From the NCBI RefSeq assembly GCF_014284155.1, contig NZ_JACOFZ010000005.1:186001-250000 (forward strand): DNA of 64,000 bases, written 5' to 3'. Below are positions 24,646-36,290 of the stretch, piece by piece. The position numbers and the translations under genes are program-made. The number at the start of each line of letters is the position of its first letter. Within the stretch, counting starts at the first letter, position 1. This DNA comes from Affinundibacterium nitidum. GTDB lineage: Bacteria; Pseudomonadota; Gammaproteobacteria; Burkholderiales; Burkholderiaceae_D. The notes beneath the pieces are model-generated. The model had not been told where the DNA came from and did not search any database. It worked only from the letters and a program-made list of their open reading frames with translations.

Positions 24646-25119
24646 ATGCAAAAGAAATCAATTGATGTTTGGGTAGGTTTGTTCGTTTTGTTAGGTGCCG
24701 CGGCATTGCTATTTTTAGCATTGAAGGCTGGCAATATGAGCAGTCTTTCCTTCGATAAAACTTACGACGTGATCACCAAGTTTGACAACATCGGTGGCTT
24801 AAAGCCAAACGCCGCGGTCAAGAGTGCGGGTGTAGTTGTTGGCCGCGTTGGTGAAATTCGATTTGATGATAAGAGCTTTCAAGCGACGGTCGTTTTGAAA
24901 ATGGAAAAACGCTACAGCTTCCCTAAAGATACCTCTGCCAAGATCTTGACCGCAGGTCTTTTAGGTGAACAGTACATAGGCTTAGAAGCTGGTGGTGATG
25001 TAAATAATTTGGCGTCAGGTGACAGGATCAAGATGACGCAGTCTGCGGTAGTGCTGGAAAATCTGATTAGTCAGTTTTTGTTCAGTAAAGCTGCGGAAGG
25101 GAAGGACGAGAAAAAATGA
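24646..25119 (+). CDS. mlaD: Phospholipid transport MCE protein MlaD
   Basis: A 157-residue MCE-domain protein, anchored by one N-terminal helix (DVWVGLFVLLGAAALLFLALK), with the MCE fold from about residue 39 (YDVITKFDNIGGLKPNAAVKSAGVVVGRV). It forms the periplasmic hexameric lipid ring on MlaE. Ribosome-binding site AGAGG is visible. Its stop overlaps the mlaA start. Confidence 0.95.
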   Translation: MQKKSIDVWVGLFVLLGAAALLFLALKAGNMSSLSFDKTYDVITKFDNIGGLKPNAAVKSAGVVVGRVGEIRFDDKSFQATVVLKMEKRYSFPKDTSAKILTAGLLGEQYIGLEAGGDVNNLASGDRIKMTQSAVVLENLISQFLFSKAAEGKDEKK

Positions 25120-25901
25120 GCTGGACTTCATCATTTAGTATGTTGAAAGGTTTGCGTGGCGTAAGTTTGCGCCTGAGTATCATCTTCGTATTAGCGCTTG
25201 GTATGAGTGCATGTACTACGGTGACGAAGGTCAAGACTAAGGCGCTAGCGACTTTGGAAAAAGTGAGTGAAACCACGGGCATTGGTAACAATCCAGATGA
25301 TCCACTTGAGGGTTTTAATCGATCGATGTTTTCATTTAATGAAAGCGTAGATGCATCAGTGATTAAACCAGTGGCACAAGCGTATCAAACTGTGACACCG
25401 AACATCGTCAAAACGGCAGTCGGTAATTTCTTTAGTAACGCAGGTGACGTATGGACAGCGGTTAATAACGTGTTACAAGGGAACTTTGCCGATGGGGCAA
25501 ATGATTTCATGCGATTCGCGATTAATACCACCGTCGGTATTGGTGGCTTAATTGACGTTGCGACTGCGGGCGGTATGCCTAAGCATCAAGCGGACTTTGG
25601 GCAAACTCTTGGTGTTTGGGGGGTGCCGGCAGGGCCATATGTGGTGCTGCCAATATTAGGCCCGTCGACGCTAAGGGACACTGTTGCTACCCCAATTGAT
25701 TTTAAGGGGGACCTATTGTATTCCAGAGGCTCCGTTGCATTTAGGAATACGACCTCGGTCTTAAGAATCGTTGATAAGCGCGCGGCCGCACTCGATGCAG
25801 TGAATCTGATTGAGGAGGCAGCGTTAGATAAATATGTGTTTATTCGTGGTGCGTATTTGCAAAGACGTGAAAGTCAAATCCATAAAGACGATCAAGAGTA
25901 A
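25116..25901 (+). CDS. mlaA: Outer-membrane phospholipid-asymmetry lipoprotein MlaA (VacJ)
   Basis: A 261-residue lipoprotein with a lipobox ending in ALGMSAC (acylated C33). The VacJ core is recognisable: DPLEGFNRSMFSFNESVD, then NFFSNAGDVWTAVNNVLQG and FGQTLGVWGVPAGPYVVLP. It removes misplaced phospholipids from the outer leaflet and passes them to MlaC. Encoded inside the mla operon, which is the usual arrangement in Burkholderiales. Confidence 0.95.
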   Translation: MSWTSSFSMLKGLRGVSLRLSIIFVLALGMSACTTVTKVKTKALATLEKVSETTGIGNNPDDPLEGFNRSMFSFNESVDASVIKPVAQAYQTVTPNIVKTAVGNFFSNAGDVWTAVNNVLQGNFADGANDFMRFAINTTVGIGGLIDVATAGGMPKHQADFGQTLGVWGVPAGPYVVLPILGPSTLRDTVATPIDFKGDLLYSRGSVAFRNTTSVLRIVDKRAAALDAVNLIEEAALDKYVFIRGAYLQRRESQIHKDDQE

Positions 25902-26044
25902 TCGCGTTTGCGATTGATGATGGATTGAGTTTCTCATCCAAGGTCAACCAAAGTGATCATCAGATTGTTTATAGAAGAGTGAAAAGAATGTTTTAGCGGT
26001 GTTTAAAATAGTCCGCATCTTTTCCTAATTTGAGAAAGAAGACA

Positions 26045-26677
26045 ATGAAAAAATTAAGTCAAATATTTGTGAGTTTGTGTTTAGGTTTGGGTTTAACTTT
26101 TGCAGCAGTTTCTGCGAAAGCGGCAGATGAAGCGCCTGACCAATTGGTTAAACGTTTGAGCACAGAAATTATCGATGCTGCAAAGACAGACAAAGATATT
26201 CAGAACGGTAACCGTAAGCGTATCGACGAATTGGTCGAAACTAAAGTATTGCCTTATATCGACTTTAATCGCATGACAGCCTTGGCCGTTGGTAAAAGCT
26301 GGCGTGATTCCACGCCGGAACAGCAAAAGCAATTGATTAACGAATTCCGTACTTTGTTGATCCATACTTACTCCGGTGCGATCACACAAATCCGTGATCA
26401 ACGCGTTGAGTTCAAGCCTTTCCGCGCAGCTGCGGATGACACTGAAGTCGAAGTTAAGAGCTTGGTGATTCAGTCTCGCGGTGAACCTTTGCAATTGAAC
26501 TACCGCTTGGAAAAAACAGCTAGCGGTTGGAAAATTTTCGATATCAATGTGTTGGGCGCGTGGCTGGTAGAAACTTACAAAGGTAGCTTTGCTGCTGAAA
26601 TTAGCAAATCTGGCGTCGACGGCTTGATTAAAACATTGACGGAAAAAAATAAGAAATTGGCTAGCGCGAAGAAGTAA
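26045..26677 (+). CDS. mlaC: Periplasmic phospholipid shuttle MlaC
   Basis: A 210-residue periplasmic protein of the MlaC/Ttg2D family that carries phospholipids between MlaA and MlaD. The signal peptide is MKKLSQIFVSLCLGLGLTFA with cleavage near VSAKA. Core segments are PYIDFNRMTALAVGKSWR and RTLLIHTYSGAI. ATG 26045 is preferred over a TTG five codons earlier because it starts the signal peptide directly. Confidence 0.95.
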   Translation: MKKLSQIFVSLCLGLGLTFAAVSAKAADEAPDQLVKRLSTEIIDAAKTDKDIQNGNRKRIDELVETKVLPYIDFNRMTALAVGKSWRDSTPEQQKQLINEFRTLLIHTYSGAITQIRDQRVEFKPFRAAADDTEVEVKSLVIQSRGEPLQLNYRLEKTASGWKIFDINVLGAWLVETYKGSFAAEISKSGVDGLIKTLTEKNKKLASAKK

Positions 26678-26715
26678 AAATTACGCTTTGATTTTGCTAA
26701 TTTGAAATGAGATAG

Positions 26716-26743
26716 AACTTGCGCGAAGCTTTGCGCAAGTTTC
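26716..26743 (+). other. Hairpin between mlaC and mlaB
   Basis: AACTTGCGC and GCGCAAGTT form a perfect 9-bp stem around an 8-nt loop, followed by TCTT. It ends about 20 bases before the mlaB start. It could attenuate or protect the mRNA so that MlaB is made at a lower level than MlaC. Confidence 0.5.
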
Positions 26744-26764
26744 TTAAAAGTTTTGGAGCACGGA

Positions 26765-27049
26765 ATGGTCTTGACTGAACAAGAACTGAATTTGAGCAAT
26801 GCGGTGACAGTGTCACAGGCAGGGCTACGTGCTATTGAAGCCGGCAGTCGCGAGATCGACCTCTCGTCGTTGCAGAATGTCGATTCATCCGCAGTAGCGG
26901 TCATGCTTTCATGGCAACGTCATGCACAAGCACAACAGCGTGCTTTGAGCTTCACTGGTGTACCTGCTAGTTTGCAAAGTTTGATCGCTTTGTACGGCTT
27001 GCAAGATTTCTTCCACATGGTTCCGATTAGCTCCGCTGAGCGACATTGA
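26765..27049 (+). CDS. mlaB: STAS-domain subunit MlaB
   Basis: A 94-residue STAS-domain protein that binds MlaF in the inner-membrane complex. The segment SSLQNVDSSAVAVMLSWQRHA holds the conserved serine region of the fold. ATG 26765 is chosen with GGAG seven to ten bases upstream; a TTG at 26753 is less likely. It is the last mla gene. Confidence 0.88.
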   Translation: MVLTEQELNLSNAVTVSQAGLRAIEAGSREIDLSSLQNVDSSAVAVMLSWQRHAQAQQRALSFTGVPASLQSLIALYGLQDFFHMVPISSAERH

Positions 27050-27277
27050 ACCTGTCTATACAATTGCCCTTAGAGTGCTAGGCTTTTCTGCTGCTTGTAA
27101 AAAGTCCTGCGTCTCTGCCTAAGTGGCGGCAAAATCCCCTATAATCGAGAGTTTTCGCGACAAATGTCGTGCAAATTGCTGTTTGATAAGCTCTCGAGAG
27201 CATTTGAATCGAAGAATAGATCGATTCCCCCTTTGAAACTACCAGCACTTCGGTGCGCAATCGGTGTGTAACGCCAT

Positions 27278-28213
27278 ATGGCTGCAATACAAATTACCAA
27301 TGTAGAAAAATCCTATCAGTCTGCGGGCAAACGCTTGCAAGCTTTGGGTGGAGTGTCGCTACAAATTGAGCAAGGCGAATTTTTTGGTTTGCTGGGCCCT
27401 AACGGTGCGGGCAAGACCTCCTTAATTTCGATCATTGCGGGATTGAATCGTGCGGATTCCGGCACGGTGTTGGTCGAAGGTCATGACGTCGTTAAAGACT
27501 ACCGCAATGCACGCCGCAATTTGGGTGTGGTGCCGCAAGAATTGGTGTTCGACCCGTTCTTTACTGTGCGTGAAACTTTGCGTTTGCAGTCTGGCTATTT
27601 TGGTATCAAGAATAATGATGCTTGGATCGAAGAGATCATGGAGAACTTAGATCTTACGAATAAAGCCGATGCCAATATGCGCGCTTTATCGGGTGGCATG
27701 AAGCGACGTGTCTTGGTGGCGCAGGCACTGGTGCACAAACCACCTGTGATCGTGCTCGATGAACCGACCGCTGGTGTCGATGTGGAATTGCGCCAAACTT
27801 TGTGGAAGTTTATTTCACGTTTGAACCGCGAAGGACACACTATCGTCCTCACTACGCATTACCTTGAAGAAGCACAGGCATTGTGCAATCGTGTCGCGAT
27901 GTTGAAGGCTGGTAAGGTAGTTGCACTTGACAGCATGTCGGCGCTCATCAAACGAATTTCTGGTTCGCAAATCAAAGTGCAATTGGCAAAAGGTGAACTG
28001 CCCGCAGGTTTGCAACATCTCTTGATTGCGGCAGAGACCAACGCAGCGCAACGTCAATATGTATTGCGCGTGACGCATCACGATGAAATCGAACCTATCT
28101 TGGCGAGCTTGCGTACTTCTGGCTGTATTCTAGAAGATTTGCAAATTCAGCAGGCCGATCTGGAAGATGTGTTCTTACAGATTATGGGTAGCGATAAAGG
28201 AGAAGTGCAATGA
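27278..28213 (+). CDS. yadG: ABC exporter ATP-binding protein, YadG-like
   Basis: A 311-residue DrrA/YadG-type ATPase with Walker A GPNGAGKT, signature LSGGMKRR, Walker B VIVLDEPTAGVD and a switch histidine in TTH. Together with the overlapping permease gene it forms an ABC-2 exporter of unknown substrate. This pair regularly sits between mla and murA in Burkholderiales. A TATAAT at 27140-27145 upstream may be part of its promoter. Confidence 0.9.
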   Translation: MAAIQITNVEKSYQSAGKRLQALGGVSLQIEQGEFFGLLGPNGAGKTSLISIIAGLNRADSGTVLVEGHDVVKDYRNARRNLGVVPQELVFDPFFTVRETLRLQSGYFGIKNNDAWIEEIMENLDLTNKADANMRALSGGMKRRVLVAQALVHKPPVIVLDEPTAGVDVELRQTLWKFISRLNREGHTIVLTTHYLEEAQALCNRVAMLKAGKVVALDSMSALIKRISGSQIKVQLAKGELPAGLQHLLIAAETNAAQRQYVLRVTHHDEIEPILASLRTSGCILEDLQIQQADLEDVFLQIMGSDKGEVQ

Positions 28214-28962
28214 TAGGCTTCCAAACCTTATTCTACAAAGAGGTGCTTCGTTTTTGGAAAGTCGCAACACAAACGATTACAGCGCCTATCATGACTGCCA
28301 TGATGTACCTGTTGATTTTTGGCCAAGCGCTTGATGGTCACGTCAAGGTTCATGGCGTAAGCTACATGGCGTTCTTGATTCCTGGCTTGGTGATGATGAG
28401 TGTGTTGCAAAATGCGTTTGCCAATGCCTCGTCTTCTTTGATCCAATCCAAGGTGACGGGCAATCTCGTCTTTATCATGTTGCCACCGTTGTCGCACTGG
28501 GAAATGTTTTCAGCTTATGTGTTGGCTGCTGTCGTGCGTGGCGTAGCAGTTGGTCTAGGCGTTTTCGTCGTCACAGCTTGGTTTGCACATTTGAGTTTCG
28601 CATCACCATTATGGATTGTTCTGTTTGCCTTTTTGGGCGCAGCCGTACTCGGTACCATGGGTTTGATCGCAGGTATTTGGGCAGAGAAATTTGATCAATT
28701 GGCGGCGTTCCAAAATTTTGTGATCGTACCTCTGACCTTTCTGTCTGGAGTGTTTTACTCGATCGAATCTTTGCCGCCAATCTGGAAAACTATTTCGAGT
28801 TTGAATCCATTTTTCTATATGATTGATGGATTCCGTTATGGGTTTTCGGGGCAGTCTGATGCGTCACCTATGCATAGCTTAATCTTTGTCACGGGTTTTC
28901 TGTTGGCACTGGCGAGCTTGGCACTGTATATGCTCCGTAGTGGATATAAATTGAGACATTGA
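28210..28962 (+). CDS. yadH: ABC-2 type exporter permease, YadH-like
   Basis: A 250-residue ABC-2 permease with six predicted membrane segments and the family motif FVIVPLTFLSGVFYSIESLP. Its ATG overlaps the stop of the ATPase gene by four bases, so the two are translationally coupled. Substrate unknown. Confidence 0.9.
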   Translation: MIGFQTLFYKEVLRFWKVATQTITAPIMTAMMYLLIFGQALDGHVKVHGVSYMAFLIPGLVMMSVLQNAFANASSSLIQSKVTGNLVFIMLPPLSHWEMFSAYVLAAVVRGVAVGLGVFVVTAWFAHLSFASPLWIVLFAFLGAAVLGTMGLIAGIWAEKFDQLAAFQNFVIVPLTFLSGVFYSIESLPPIWKTISSLNPFFYMIDGFRYGFSGQSDASPMHSLIFVTGFLLALASLALYMLRSGYKLRH

Positions 28963-29058
28963 GTCTTCGTAAAGAACAAGCTTCAACCTCATCTGAATAA
29001 TGTGAATAAAATAGACTCCAAATTGATGCAAAGAGTCGATCTTTTGAAAGTAAGTATC

Positions 29059-30545
<1,487 letters not shown>

Positions 30546-30557
30546 GAAACCCCTACA

Positions 30558-30653
30558 AACTCAATTCTAGGGTGCATTGCGTTGTTGCTTGTCCTCACAA
30601 TACTGGCGTATTGTTGCGGGAAGCGCCTAGCACTCCACCCCTATAATTGAGTT
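30558..30653. repeat. Large imperfect palindromic element between murA and hisG
   Basis: AACTCAATT (30558-30566) pairs with AATTGAGTT (30645-30653), and the stem continues as TAGGGTG with CACCCCTA. Inside, ACAATAC-TGGC-GTATTGT forms a second perfect hairpin, extended by GCTT/AAGC. The whole 96-nt unit folds into a branched structure and fills most of the spacer. It may be an intergenic repeat or a transcription-control element for his. Confidence 0.6.
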
Positions 30654-30702
30654 CTTAGGAGCTTCTTAAAGTTAGTAAAATGGAAGAGCAAAAAAGATCG
30701 AT

Positions 30703-31359
30703 ATGAGTTCTCAGCAACTGACATTAGCCCTTTCCAAAGGGCGCATCTTCGAAGAAACCTTGCCGCTGTTGGAAGCGGCTGGCATCCGTGTAACTGAAGA
30801 CCCAGAAAAATCACGTAAATTGATTTTGGCGACCAATGATCCAGATGTGCGCGTGATTATCGTGCGCGCTTCGGACGTACCCACATATGTGCAATATGGC
30901 GCGGCCGATTTCGGTGTTGCCGGTAAAGATGTACTGTTCGAACATGGCGGCGCAGGTTTGTACCAACCTATCGATTTAGGTATCGCCAAATGTCGTATGT
31001 CGGTTGCGGTCTCCGTCGGTTTTGACTATGCCACTGCAGTACGTCAAGGCGCACGTTTGCGCGTGGCGACTAAATATACAGAAACAGCACGCCAACATTT
31101 CGCTAGCAAAGGCGTGCATATCGATTTAATCAAATTGTACGGTTCCATGGAATTGGCTCCACTGGTTGGCTTGTCGGATGTCATCGTTGACTTAGTCAGT
31201 ACAGGCAATACTTTGCGTGCGAATAATTTGGTCGAAGTCGAAGAGATCATGGACATCTCTTCACGTTTGGTCGTGAATCAAGCGGCCTTGAAATTGAAAC
31301 GTGAACGCTTACAGCCAATTTTGGAGGCATTCGAACGCGCGTCGGAGGGCAAGGCATGA
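30703..31359 (+). CDS. hisG: ATP phosphoribosyltransferase, short form
   Basis: A 218-residue HisG that condenses ATP and PRPP in the first step of histidine synthesis. It starts [23 protein letters not shown] and carries the PRPP-binding segment [13 protein letters not shown] region and [18 protein letters not shown]. It lacks the C-terminal regulatory domain of the long form, so it needs the HisRS-like partner HisZ, which is not encoded in this window. First gene of the his operon; it overlaps hisD by 4 bases. Confidence 0.95.
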   Translation: MSSQQLTLALSKGRIFEETLPLLEAAGIRVTEDPEKSRKLILATNDPDVRVIIVRASDVPTYVQYGAADFGVAGKDVLFEHGGAGLYQPIDLGIAKCRMSVAVSVGFDYATAVRQGARLRVATKYTETARQHFASKGVHIDLIKLYGSMELAPLVGLSDVIVDLVSTGNTLRANNLVEVEEIMDISSRLVVNQAALKLKRERLQPILEAFERASEGKA

Positions 31360-32675
31360 GCTTCGCAACCGATATTAAGCGTTTGAGTTCTAGCGACGAT
31401 GGTTTCCCTCAGACCTTACGCCAATTGCTGGCGTTTGAAGCCAGTGAAGATGCAGCGATTGATCAGAGCGTGGTGCAGATTTTGCAGGCCGTAAAAACGC
31501 GCGGTGATGCAGCAGTCTTGGAATATACGCAGAAGTTTGACCGACTTGGCGTCGATGCAGTAAGTGCCTTAGAAATTCCAACATCTGAATTGCAAGCTGC
31601 TTTGGCCTCATTGCCGGCAGAACGTCGTCAGGCCTTAGAAGCGGCAGCAGCGCGAGTGCGTGCTTATCACGAAGTACAAAAACGGGAGTGTGGCTCAGCA
31701 GGATTTAGCTATACCGAAGCAGATGGCACAGTACTCGGGCAAAAAGTGACGCCGTTAGATCGCGTCGGCATTTATGTGCCTGGCGGTAAAGCGGCATATC
31801 CTTCTTCGGTATTGATGAATGCCATTCCTGCCAAAGTCGCTGGCGTACAAGAAATCATTATGGTGGTGCCTACACCCGATGGCGTACGTAATCCTCTTGT
31901 TTTGGCCGCGGCCGCGATTGCGGGTGTTGATCGTGTGTTTACAATCGGCGGTGCGCAAGCCGTTGGCGCGCTCGCTTATGGTACTGAAAGTATTCCCCAA
32001 GTCGATAAAATTGTTGGCCCAGGCAATGCCTATGTTGCTAATGCAAAGCGTCGCGTGTTTGGTACTGTTGGTATCGATATGATTGCGGGGCCATCAGAGA
32101 TTCTCGTGTTGTGTGACGGCACGACCGATCCTGATTGGGTAGCGATGGATTTGTTCTCCCAAGCAGAGCACGATGAATTGGCACAGTCCATTCTGTTATG
32201 CCCGAATGCAGAGTACTTGGATCAAGTGCATGCCAGTATCGATAAATTGATTACGACCATGCCACGTGCCGAAATTATTCGCACTTCCTTGCGTGATCGT
32301 GGTGCCTTGATTCTGGTGCGTGATATGCAAGAAGCCTGCGATATCGCGAACGATATTGCAGCGGAACATTTAGAAATCTCTGCTGAAGAACCGCAACAAT
32401 GGGCTGATCAAATTCGTCATGCAGGTGCAATGTTCCTAGGTCGGTATTCTTCCGAATCTCTCGGCGATTATTGTGCTGGTCCTAATCACGTTTTGCCAAC
32501 TTCTCGTACAGCGCGCTTCTCTTCACCGCTCGGGGTGTACGACTTTCAAAAGCGTTCGTCGATGATACAAGTCAGCGAGCAAGGCGCGCAGAGCTTAGGA
32601 AAAATTGCCGCTGAATTAGCTTATGGTGAAGGTTTGCCAGCACATGCGCGTAGCGCTGAACTGCGTTTGAAATAA
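31356..32675 (+). CDS. hisD: Histidinol dehydrogenase
   Basis: A 439-residue zinc enzyme that oxidises histidinol to histidine in the last two steps. Conserved blocks are [56 protein letters not shown] (zinc/catalytic region) and [11 protein letters not shown]. Its ATG overlaps the hisG stop. A DNA methyltransferase gene follows instead of hisC. Confidence 0.97.
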   Translation: MSFATDIKRLSSSDDGFPQTLRQLLAFEASEDAAIDQSVVQILQAVKTRGDAAVLEYTQKFDRLGVDAVSALEIPTSELQAALASLPAERRQALEAAAARVRAYHEVQKRECGSAGFSYTEADGTVLGQKVTPLDRVGIYVPGGKAAYPSSVLMNAIPAKVAGVQEIIMVVPTPDGVRNPLVLAAAAIAGVDRVFTIGGAQAVGALAYGTESIPQVDKIVGPGNAYVANAKRRVFGTVGIDMIAGPSEILVLCDGTTDPDWVAMDLFSQAEHDELAQSILLCPNAEYLDQVHASIDKLITTMPRAEIIRTSLRDRGALILVRDMQEACDIANDIAAEHLEISAEEPQQWADQIRHAGAMFLGRYSSESLGDYCAGPNHVLPTSRTARFSSPLGVYDFQKRSSMIQVSEQGAQSLGKIAAELAYGEGLPAHARSAELRLK

Positions 32676-32726
32676 TGGCGTGTAAAACCACCATTTGTTT
32701 TGTCATGTTTATAGCTGATCGAGCGT

Positions 32727-33686
32727 ATGAGTAGTTTCATCAATCAAATCTTTAACGAAGATGCCATCACGGGTTTGCAACGCATACCCGATGGCAGTAT
32801 TGATTTGATTTTGACCGACCCGCCTTATGGCCTAGGAAAAGATTACGGTAACAATTCAGATAAGCAGGAATCGGCTGAGTACTTGGCCTGGACAGAGCGT
32901 TGGATTGACGCCGCCTTACCAAAGCTGAAGCCCACTGGGTCATTCTATATTTTTCTGACTTGGCGTTATTCGCCAGAGATCTTTGTCATGCTCAAACAAC
33001 GCATGACGATGATAAACGAAATCATTTGGGATAGGCGAGTGCCGTCGATGGGCGGTAGTACACGTAGTTTCACTTCGGTGCATGACACCATTGGTTTGTT
33101 TGTGAAGTCGAAGAATTATTATTTTGATCTCGACTCGGTACGTATTCCGTATGATGCAGAAACTAAGAAAGCACGTTCGCGTTCCATCTTTGTTGGCGCC
33201 AAGTGGCTGGAATTGGGCTATAACCCCAAAGATTTATGGAGCGTGTCTCGCATCCATAAAGAAAACCCCGAACGTGTTGAGCATCCGACGCAAAAACCGC
33301 TTGAGATCATCGAGCGTATGGTAATGGCTTCCTGCCCTGAAGGTGGCATTATCCTTGACCCGTTTATGGGTAGCGGCACGACAGCTGTTGCTGCAAAACG
33401 GTGTGGTCGACAGTTTGTCGGCTTCGAATTAAATCCTGACTATTGCGCGATTATCGACGCGCGTTTGCAATCGGCGGAGGCAGAGTTACAGACTCTGAAT
33501 AATCAACCGACTGAACCGGTGCGCACTAAACCTAAAAACAAGCCCACCGCAAAGACGACATCAACTCGTAAGAAATCAACGAAAGCCGCTAAAACGACCT
33601 CAGCTAAGGCCACGCTATCGAAAACGACGGTATCAAAGACGCGTTCAACACGTAGCAAAAAAATGGTGGCGACGCTCGGTGATTAA
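32727..33686 (+). CDS. Orphan DNA adenine-type methyltransferase with Lys/Thr/Ser-rich tail, within the his operon
   Basis: A 319-residue amino-methyltransferase. Catalytic motif IV DPPYG (residues 31-35) precedes the SAM-binding motif [10 protein letters not shown] (211-219), the beta-class order, and DPPY favours N6-adenine. Target specificity is not deducible. Residues 261-313 form a low-complexity Lys/Thr/Ser/Ala tail ([19 protein letters not shown]) like eukaryotic H1 or bacterial histone-like tails, which could hold the enzyme on DNA. No restriction endonuclease gene is near, so it is an orphan, perhaps epigenetic, enzyme. It interrupts hisD-hisC with short gaps (51 and 47 bp) and in the same direction. 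Confidence 0.88.
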   Translation: MSSFINQIFNEDAITGLQRIPDGSIDLILTDPPYGLGKDYGNNSDKQESAEYLAWTERWIDAALPKLKPTGSFYIFLTWRYSPEIFVMLKQRMTMINEIIWDRRVPSMGGSTRSFTSVHDTIGLFVKSKNYYFDLDSVRIPYDAETKKARSRSIFVGAKWLELGYNPKDLWSVSRIHKENPERVEHPTQKPLEIIERMVMASCPEGGIILDPFMGSGTTAVAAKRCGRQFVGFELNPDYCAIIDARLQSAEAELQTLNNQPTEPVRTKPKNKPTAKTTSTRKKSTKAAKTTSAKATLSKTTVSKTRSTRSKKMVATLGD

Positions 33687-33733
33687 ATTGTGATCGATGT
33701 CCCTCAGCCCGATTAAGAATAGATAGAACCGAA

Positions 33734-34864
33734 ATGACTTCAACCAACTCAACAGTTCAGACTTTAATTCGAGGAATTATTCGCGACGATGTGCAGGCTC
33801 TTTCTGCTTATCACGTGCCTGATGCTTCTGGCTTTCTCAAACTCGATGCGATGGAGAATCCATATCGTTTACCTGCAGAAATTCAGCAAAAGTTGGCTCA
33901 GCGCATGGCGCAAGTCGACTTGAATCGTTATCCAGTGCCAAGTTATGCTGGTCTGAAAACAGCACTCAGTCAACATTTCGGTGTGCCTGCAGAATACGAT
34001 GTGGTATTAGGTAATGGTTCGGATGAATTGATTGCTATTCTGAGTATTGCTTGTGCGCGACCAGGCGCGAAAGTATTAGCGCCAATTCCGGGCTTTGTTA
34101 TGTATGCTATGTCCGCTAAGCTTTCAGGCTTAGAATTTGTTGGCATACCCTTGAATGCAGATCTCACTTTAGATACTCCAGCAATGTTGGCTGCGATACG
34201 GGAGCATCGCCCAGCCATCACTTACTTGGCCTATCCGAATAATCCCACTGGTACTTTGTTTGATGAGGCCGAGATGGAAGAAATTATTCGCGCGGTCGGG
34301 GATAGCGGTATCGTGGTGGTCGATGAAGCCTATCAGCCTTTTGCACAACGTACTTTTATGTCGCGTTTGCCTGAATTTCCGAATTTGGTGGTGATGCGCA
34401 CCGTGTCGAAATTAGGTTTGGCGGGTGTGCGTTTGGGGTACATGTCGGCGGCGTCCGAGTTACTGCAAGAGTTTGATAAGGTCCGTCCTCCTTACAATGT
34501 GAACGTATTAACCGAAGCAGCTGTCTTATGTTTATTGGAAAATGCCGAGGTGTTTGAGCAGCAAGCGGCCGATTTACGGGCGCAACGCCAACAGTTGTCT
34601 ATTCAACTTGCTGCATTGCGAGGTGTGACAGTCTATCCGTCCTCAGCGAATTTTCTGCTCGTTAAATTCACAGATTCAGAGGGAAAAGCTGGTCAAAGCC
34701 CTTCATTTGCAGATCAAGTCTTCACAAAATTGGTCGAACGGAAAATTTTAGTGAAAAATGTGGGTAAAATGCACGATCTTCTGCATAGCTGTTTACGGAT
34801 TACCGTCAGCACGGCTGAAGAAAATACGGTACTCTTGAAAGCCTTGCAGCAGATACTCGAATAA
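33734..34864 (+). CDS. hisC: Histidinol-phosphate aminotransferase
   Basis: A 376-residue PLP-dependent class II aminotransferase that forms histidinol phosphate from imidazole-acetol phosphate. Seen are [46 protein letters not shown] and the PLP-lysine region [14 protein letters not shown]. It resumes the his operon after the methyltransferase gene. Confidence 0.95.
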   Translation: MTSTNSTVQTLIRGIIRDDVQALSAYHVPDASGFLKLDAMENPYRLPAEIQQKLAQRMAQVDLNRYPVPSYAGLKTALSQHFGVPAEYDVVLGNGSDELIAILSIACARPGAKVLAPIPGFVMYAMSAKLSGLEFVGIPLNADLTLDTPAMLAAIREHRPAITYLAYPNNPTGTLFDEAEMEEIIRAVGDSGIVVVDEAYQPFAQRTFMSRLPEFPNLVVMRTVSKLGLAGVRLGYMSAASELLQEFDKVRPPYNVNVLTEAAVLCLLENAEVFEQQAADLRAQRQQLSIQLAALRGVTVYPSSANFLLVKFTDSEGKAGQSPSFADQVFTKLVERKILVKNVGKMHDLLHSCLRITVSTAEENTVLLKALQQILE

Positions 34865-34961
34865 ACTTGTCGAAATCTCCTTTTGTTTTCAAAGTCTAGT
34901 CTTTGCCGTAGTATTTTTTTAGTTTTTTAAACCAGCATCTAAATAGCTTTTTTTGACAATC

Positions 34962-35558
34962 ATGTCCGCTCAACGCAAAGCGCAAGTCACTCGTAATACC
35001 AACGAAACTCAAATCCGTGTTGCCATCAATCTCGATGGCACTGGCCAACAAAAACTCAATACTGGCGTGCCATTTCTTGATCATATGTTGGATCAAATCG
35101 CACGTCACGGTTTGATTGATTTGGACATCGAAGCTCACGGCGACTTGCATATCGATGCGCATCATACGGTGGAAGATGTCGGCATCACTTTGGGCCAAGC
35201 TTTCGCGCAAGCGATAGGCGACAAGAAAGGTATTCGTCGTTATGGCCATGCTTATGTGCCTCTCGACGAAGCGCTATCTCGTGTGGTGATCGATTTCTCC
35301 GGTCGTCCAGGGCTAGAGTATTTCGTGGATTTCAAACGCGCGATGATCGGTAGTTTTGATGTCGATCTCACGCATGAATTTTTCCAAGGTTTTGTGAATC
35401 ATGCCTTGGTCAGCTTGCACATCGATAATTTGCGTGGCGAAAATGCGCATCACCAATGTGAAACGATTTTCAAAGCCTTTGGCCGTGCTTTGCGTATGGC
35501 CACAGAGCTCGATGAGCGTGCACTCGGTACTATTCCATCAACTAAGGGTAGCTTATAA
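34962..35558 (+). CDS. hisB: Imidazoleglycerol-phosphate dehydratase
   Basis: A 198-residue monofunctional HisB (dehydratase only; no histidinol-phosphatase domain). The metal-binding repeats are visible: [39 protein letters not shown] and [17 protein letters not shown]. The ATG at 34962 is preferred over a GTG/TTG-type start 9 bases earlier. No histidinol-phosphatase gene is found in the window. Confidence 0.95.
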   Translation: MSAQRKAQVTRNTNETQIRVAINLDGTGQQKLNTGVPFLDHMLDQIARHGLIDLDIEAHGDLHIDAHHTVEDVGITLGQAFAQAIGDKKGIRRYGHAYVPLDEALSRVVIDFSGRPGLEYFVDFKRAMIGSFDVDLTHEFFQGFVNHALVSLHIDNLRGENAHHQCETIFKAFGRALRMATELDERALGTIPSTKGSL

Positions 35559-35618
35559 GAATCATTCTCGGCAGTGAACGCTGCCGCTGTTACTTGATTA
35601 TGCCTACTTCTCAATATC

Positions 35619-36257
35619 ATGAATAAAATTGTTGTCGTGGATTACGGCATGGGGAACGTGCGCTCTGTTGCGCAAGCCCTGCGCGCCGTCGCGCCTGAAG
35701 CGCAAGTCTTAATCTCAGGCGAAATTGCGGATATTCGCAGCGCTGACCGCTTAGTATTGCCAGGGCAGGGCGCGATGCCAGATTGTATGGGCTGCTTGAA
35801 CGCTTCTGGTTTAAAGGAGGCTGTGCTCGAAGCTGCTCGTAATAAGCCAATGTTTGGCGTGTGCGTGGGCGAGCAAATGTTATTTGATGTTAGCGCTGAA
35901 GGCGACACACCTTGCCTCGGTTTAATGCCGGGAAAAGTCGTACGTTTCGATTTGAGCGGTCGCTTCCAAGAAGACGGTTCTCGCTTCAAAGTGCCACAGA
36001 TGGGTTGGAATCGCGTCAGCCAAAGTCGGGAGCATGCTTTGTGGGCCGATATTCCAGATCAAGCCTATTTCTATTTCGTCCATAGTTATTACGTGCAAGC
36101 AGCGCAGTCGGCACATGTCGTTGGCACCACAGACTACGGCCAAGTATTTGCTTCAGCGGTTGCGCGCGATAATATTTTTGCTACGCAATTTCATCCAGAG
36201 AAAAGTGCAGGTGCAGGATTGCAACTGTACAAAAATTTTGTACACTGGAAACCCTAA
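35619..36257 (+). CDS. hisH: Imidazole glycerol phosphate synthase, glutaminase subunit
   Basis: A 212-residue class I glutamine amidotransferase that supplies ammonia to HisF. The nucleophile is C82 in [12 protein letters not shown], and the His-Glu pair lies in [10 protein letters not shown]. The start [13 protein letters not shown] is typical. It is followed by a 117-bp spacer containing a terminator-like hairpin before hisA. Confidence 0.96.
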   Translation: MNKIVVVDYGMGNVRSVAQALRAVAPEAQVLISGEIADIRSADRLVLPGQGAMPDCMGCLNASGLKEAVLEAARNKPMFGVCVGEQMLFDVSAEGDTPCLGLMPGKVVRFDLSGRFQEDGSRFKVPQMGWNRVSQSREHALWADIPDQAYFYFVHSYYVQAAQSAHVVGTTDYGQVFASAVARDNIFATQFHPEKSAGAGLQLYKNFVHWKP

Positions 36258-36290
36258 AACGGTTTAGTCTATCGTTTTGGTGTGGTGTTG

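Noticed and set aside
27140-27145. TATAAT as a firm promoter for the yadGH-like genes
   Set aside because: No acceptable -35 at 16-18 bp spacing, so it is only mentioned within the gene entry.
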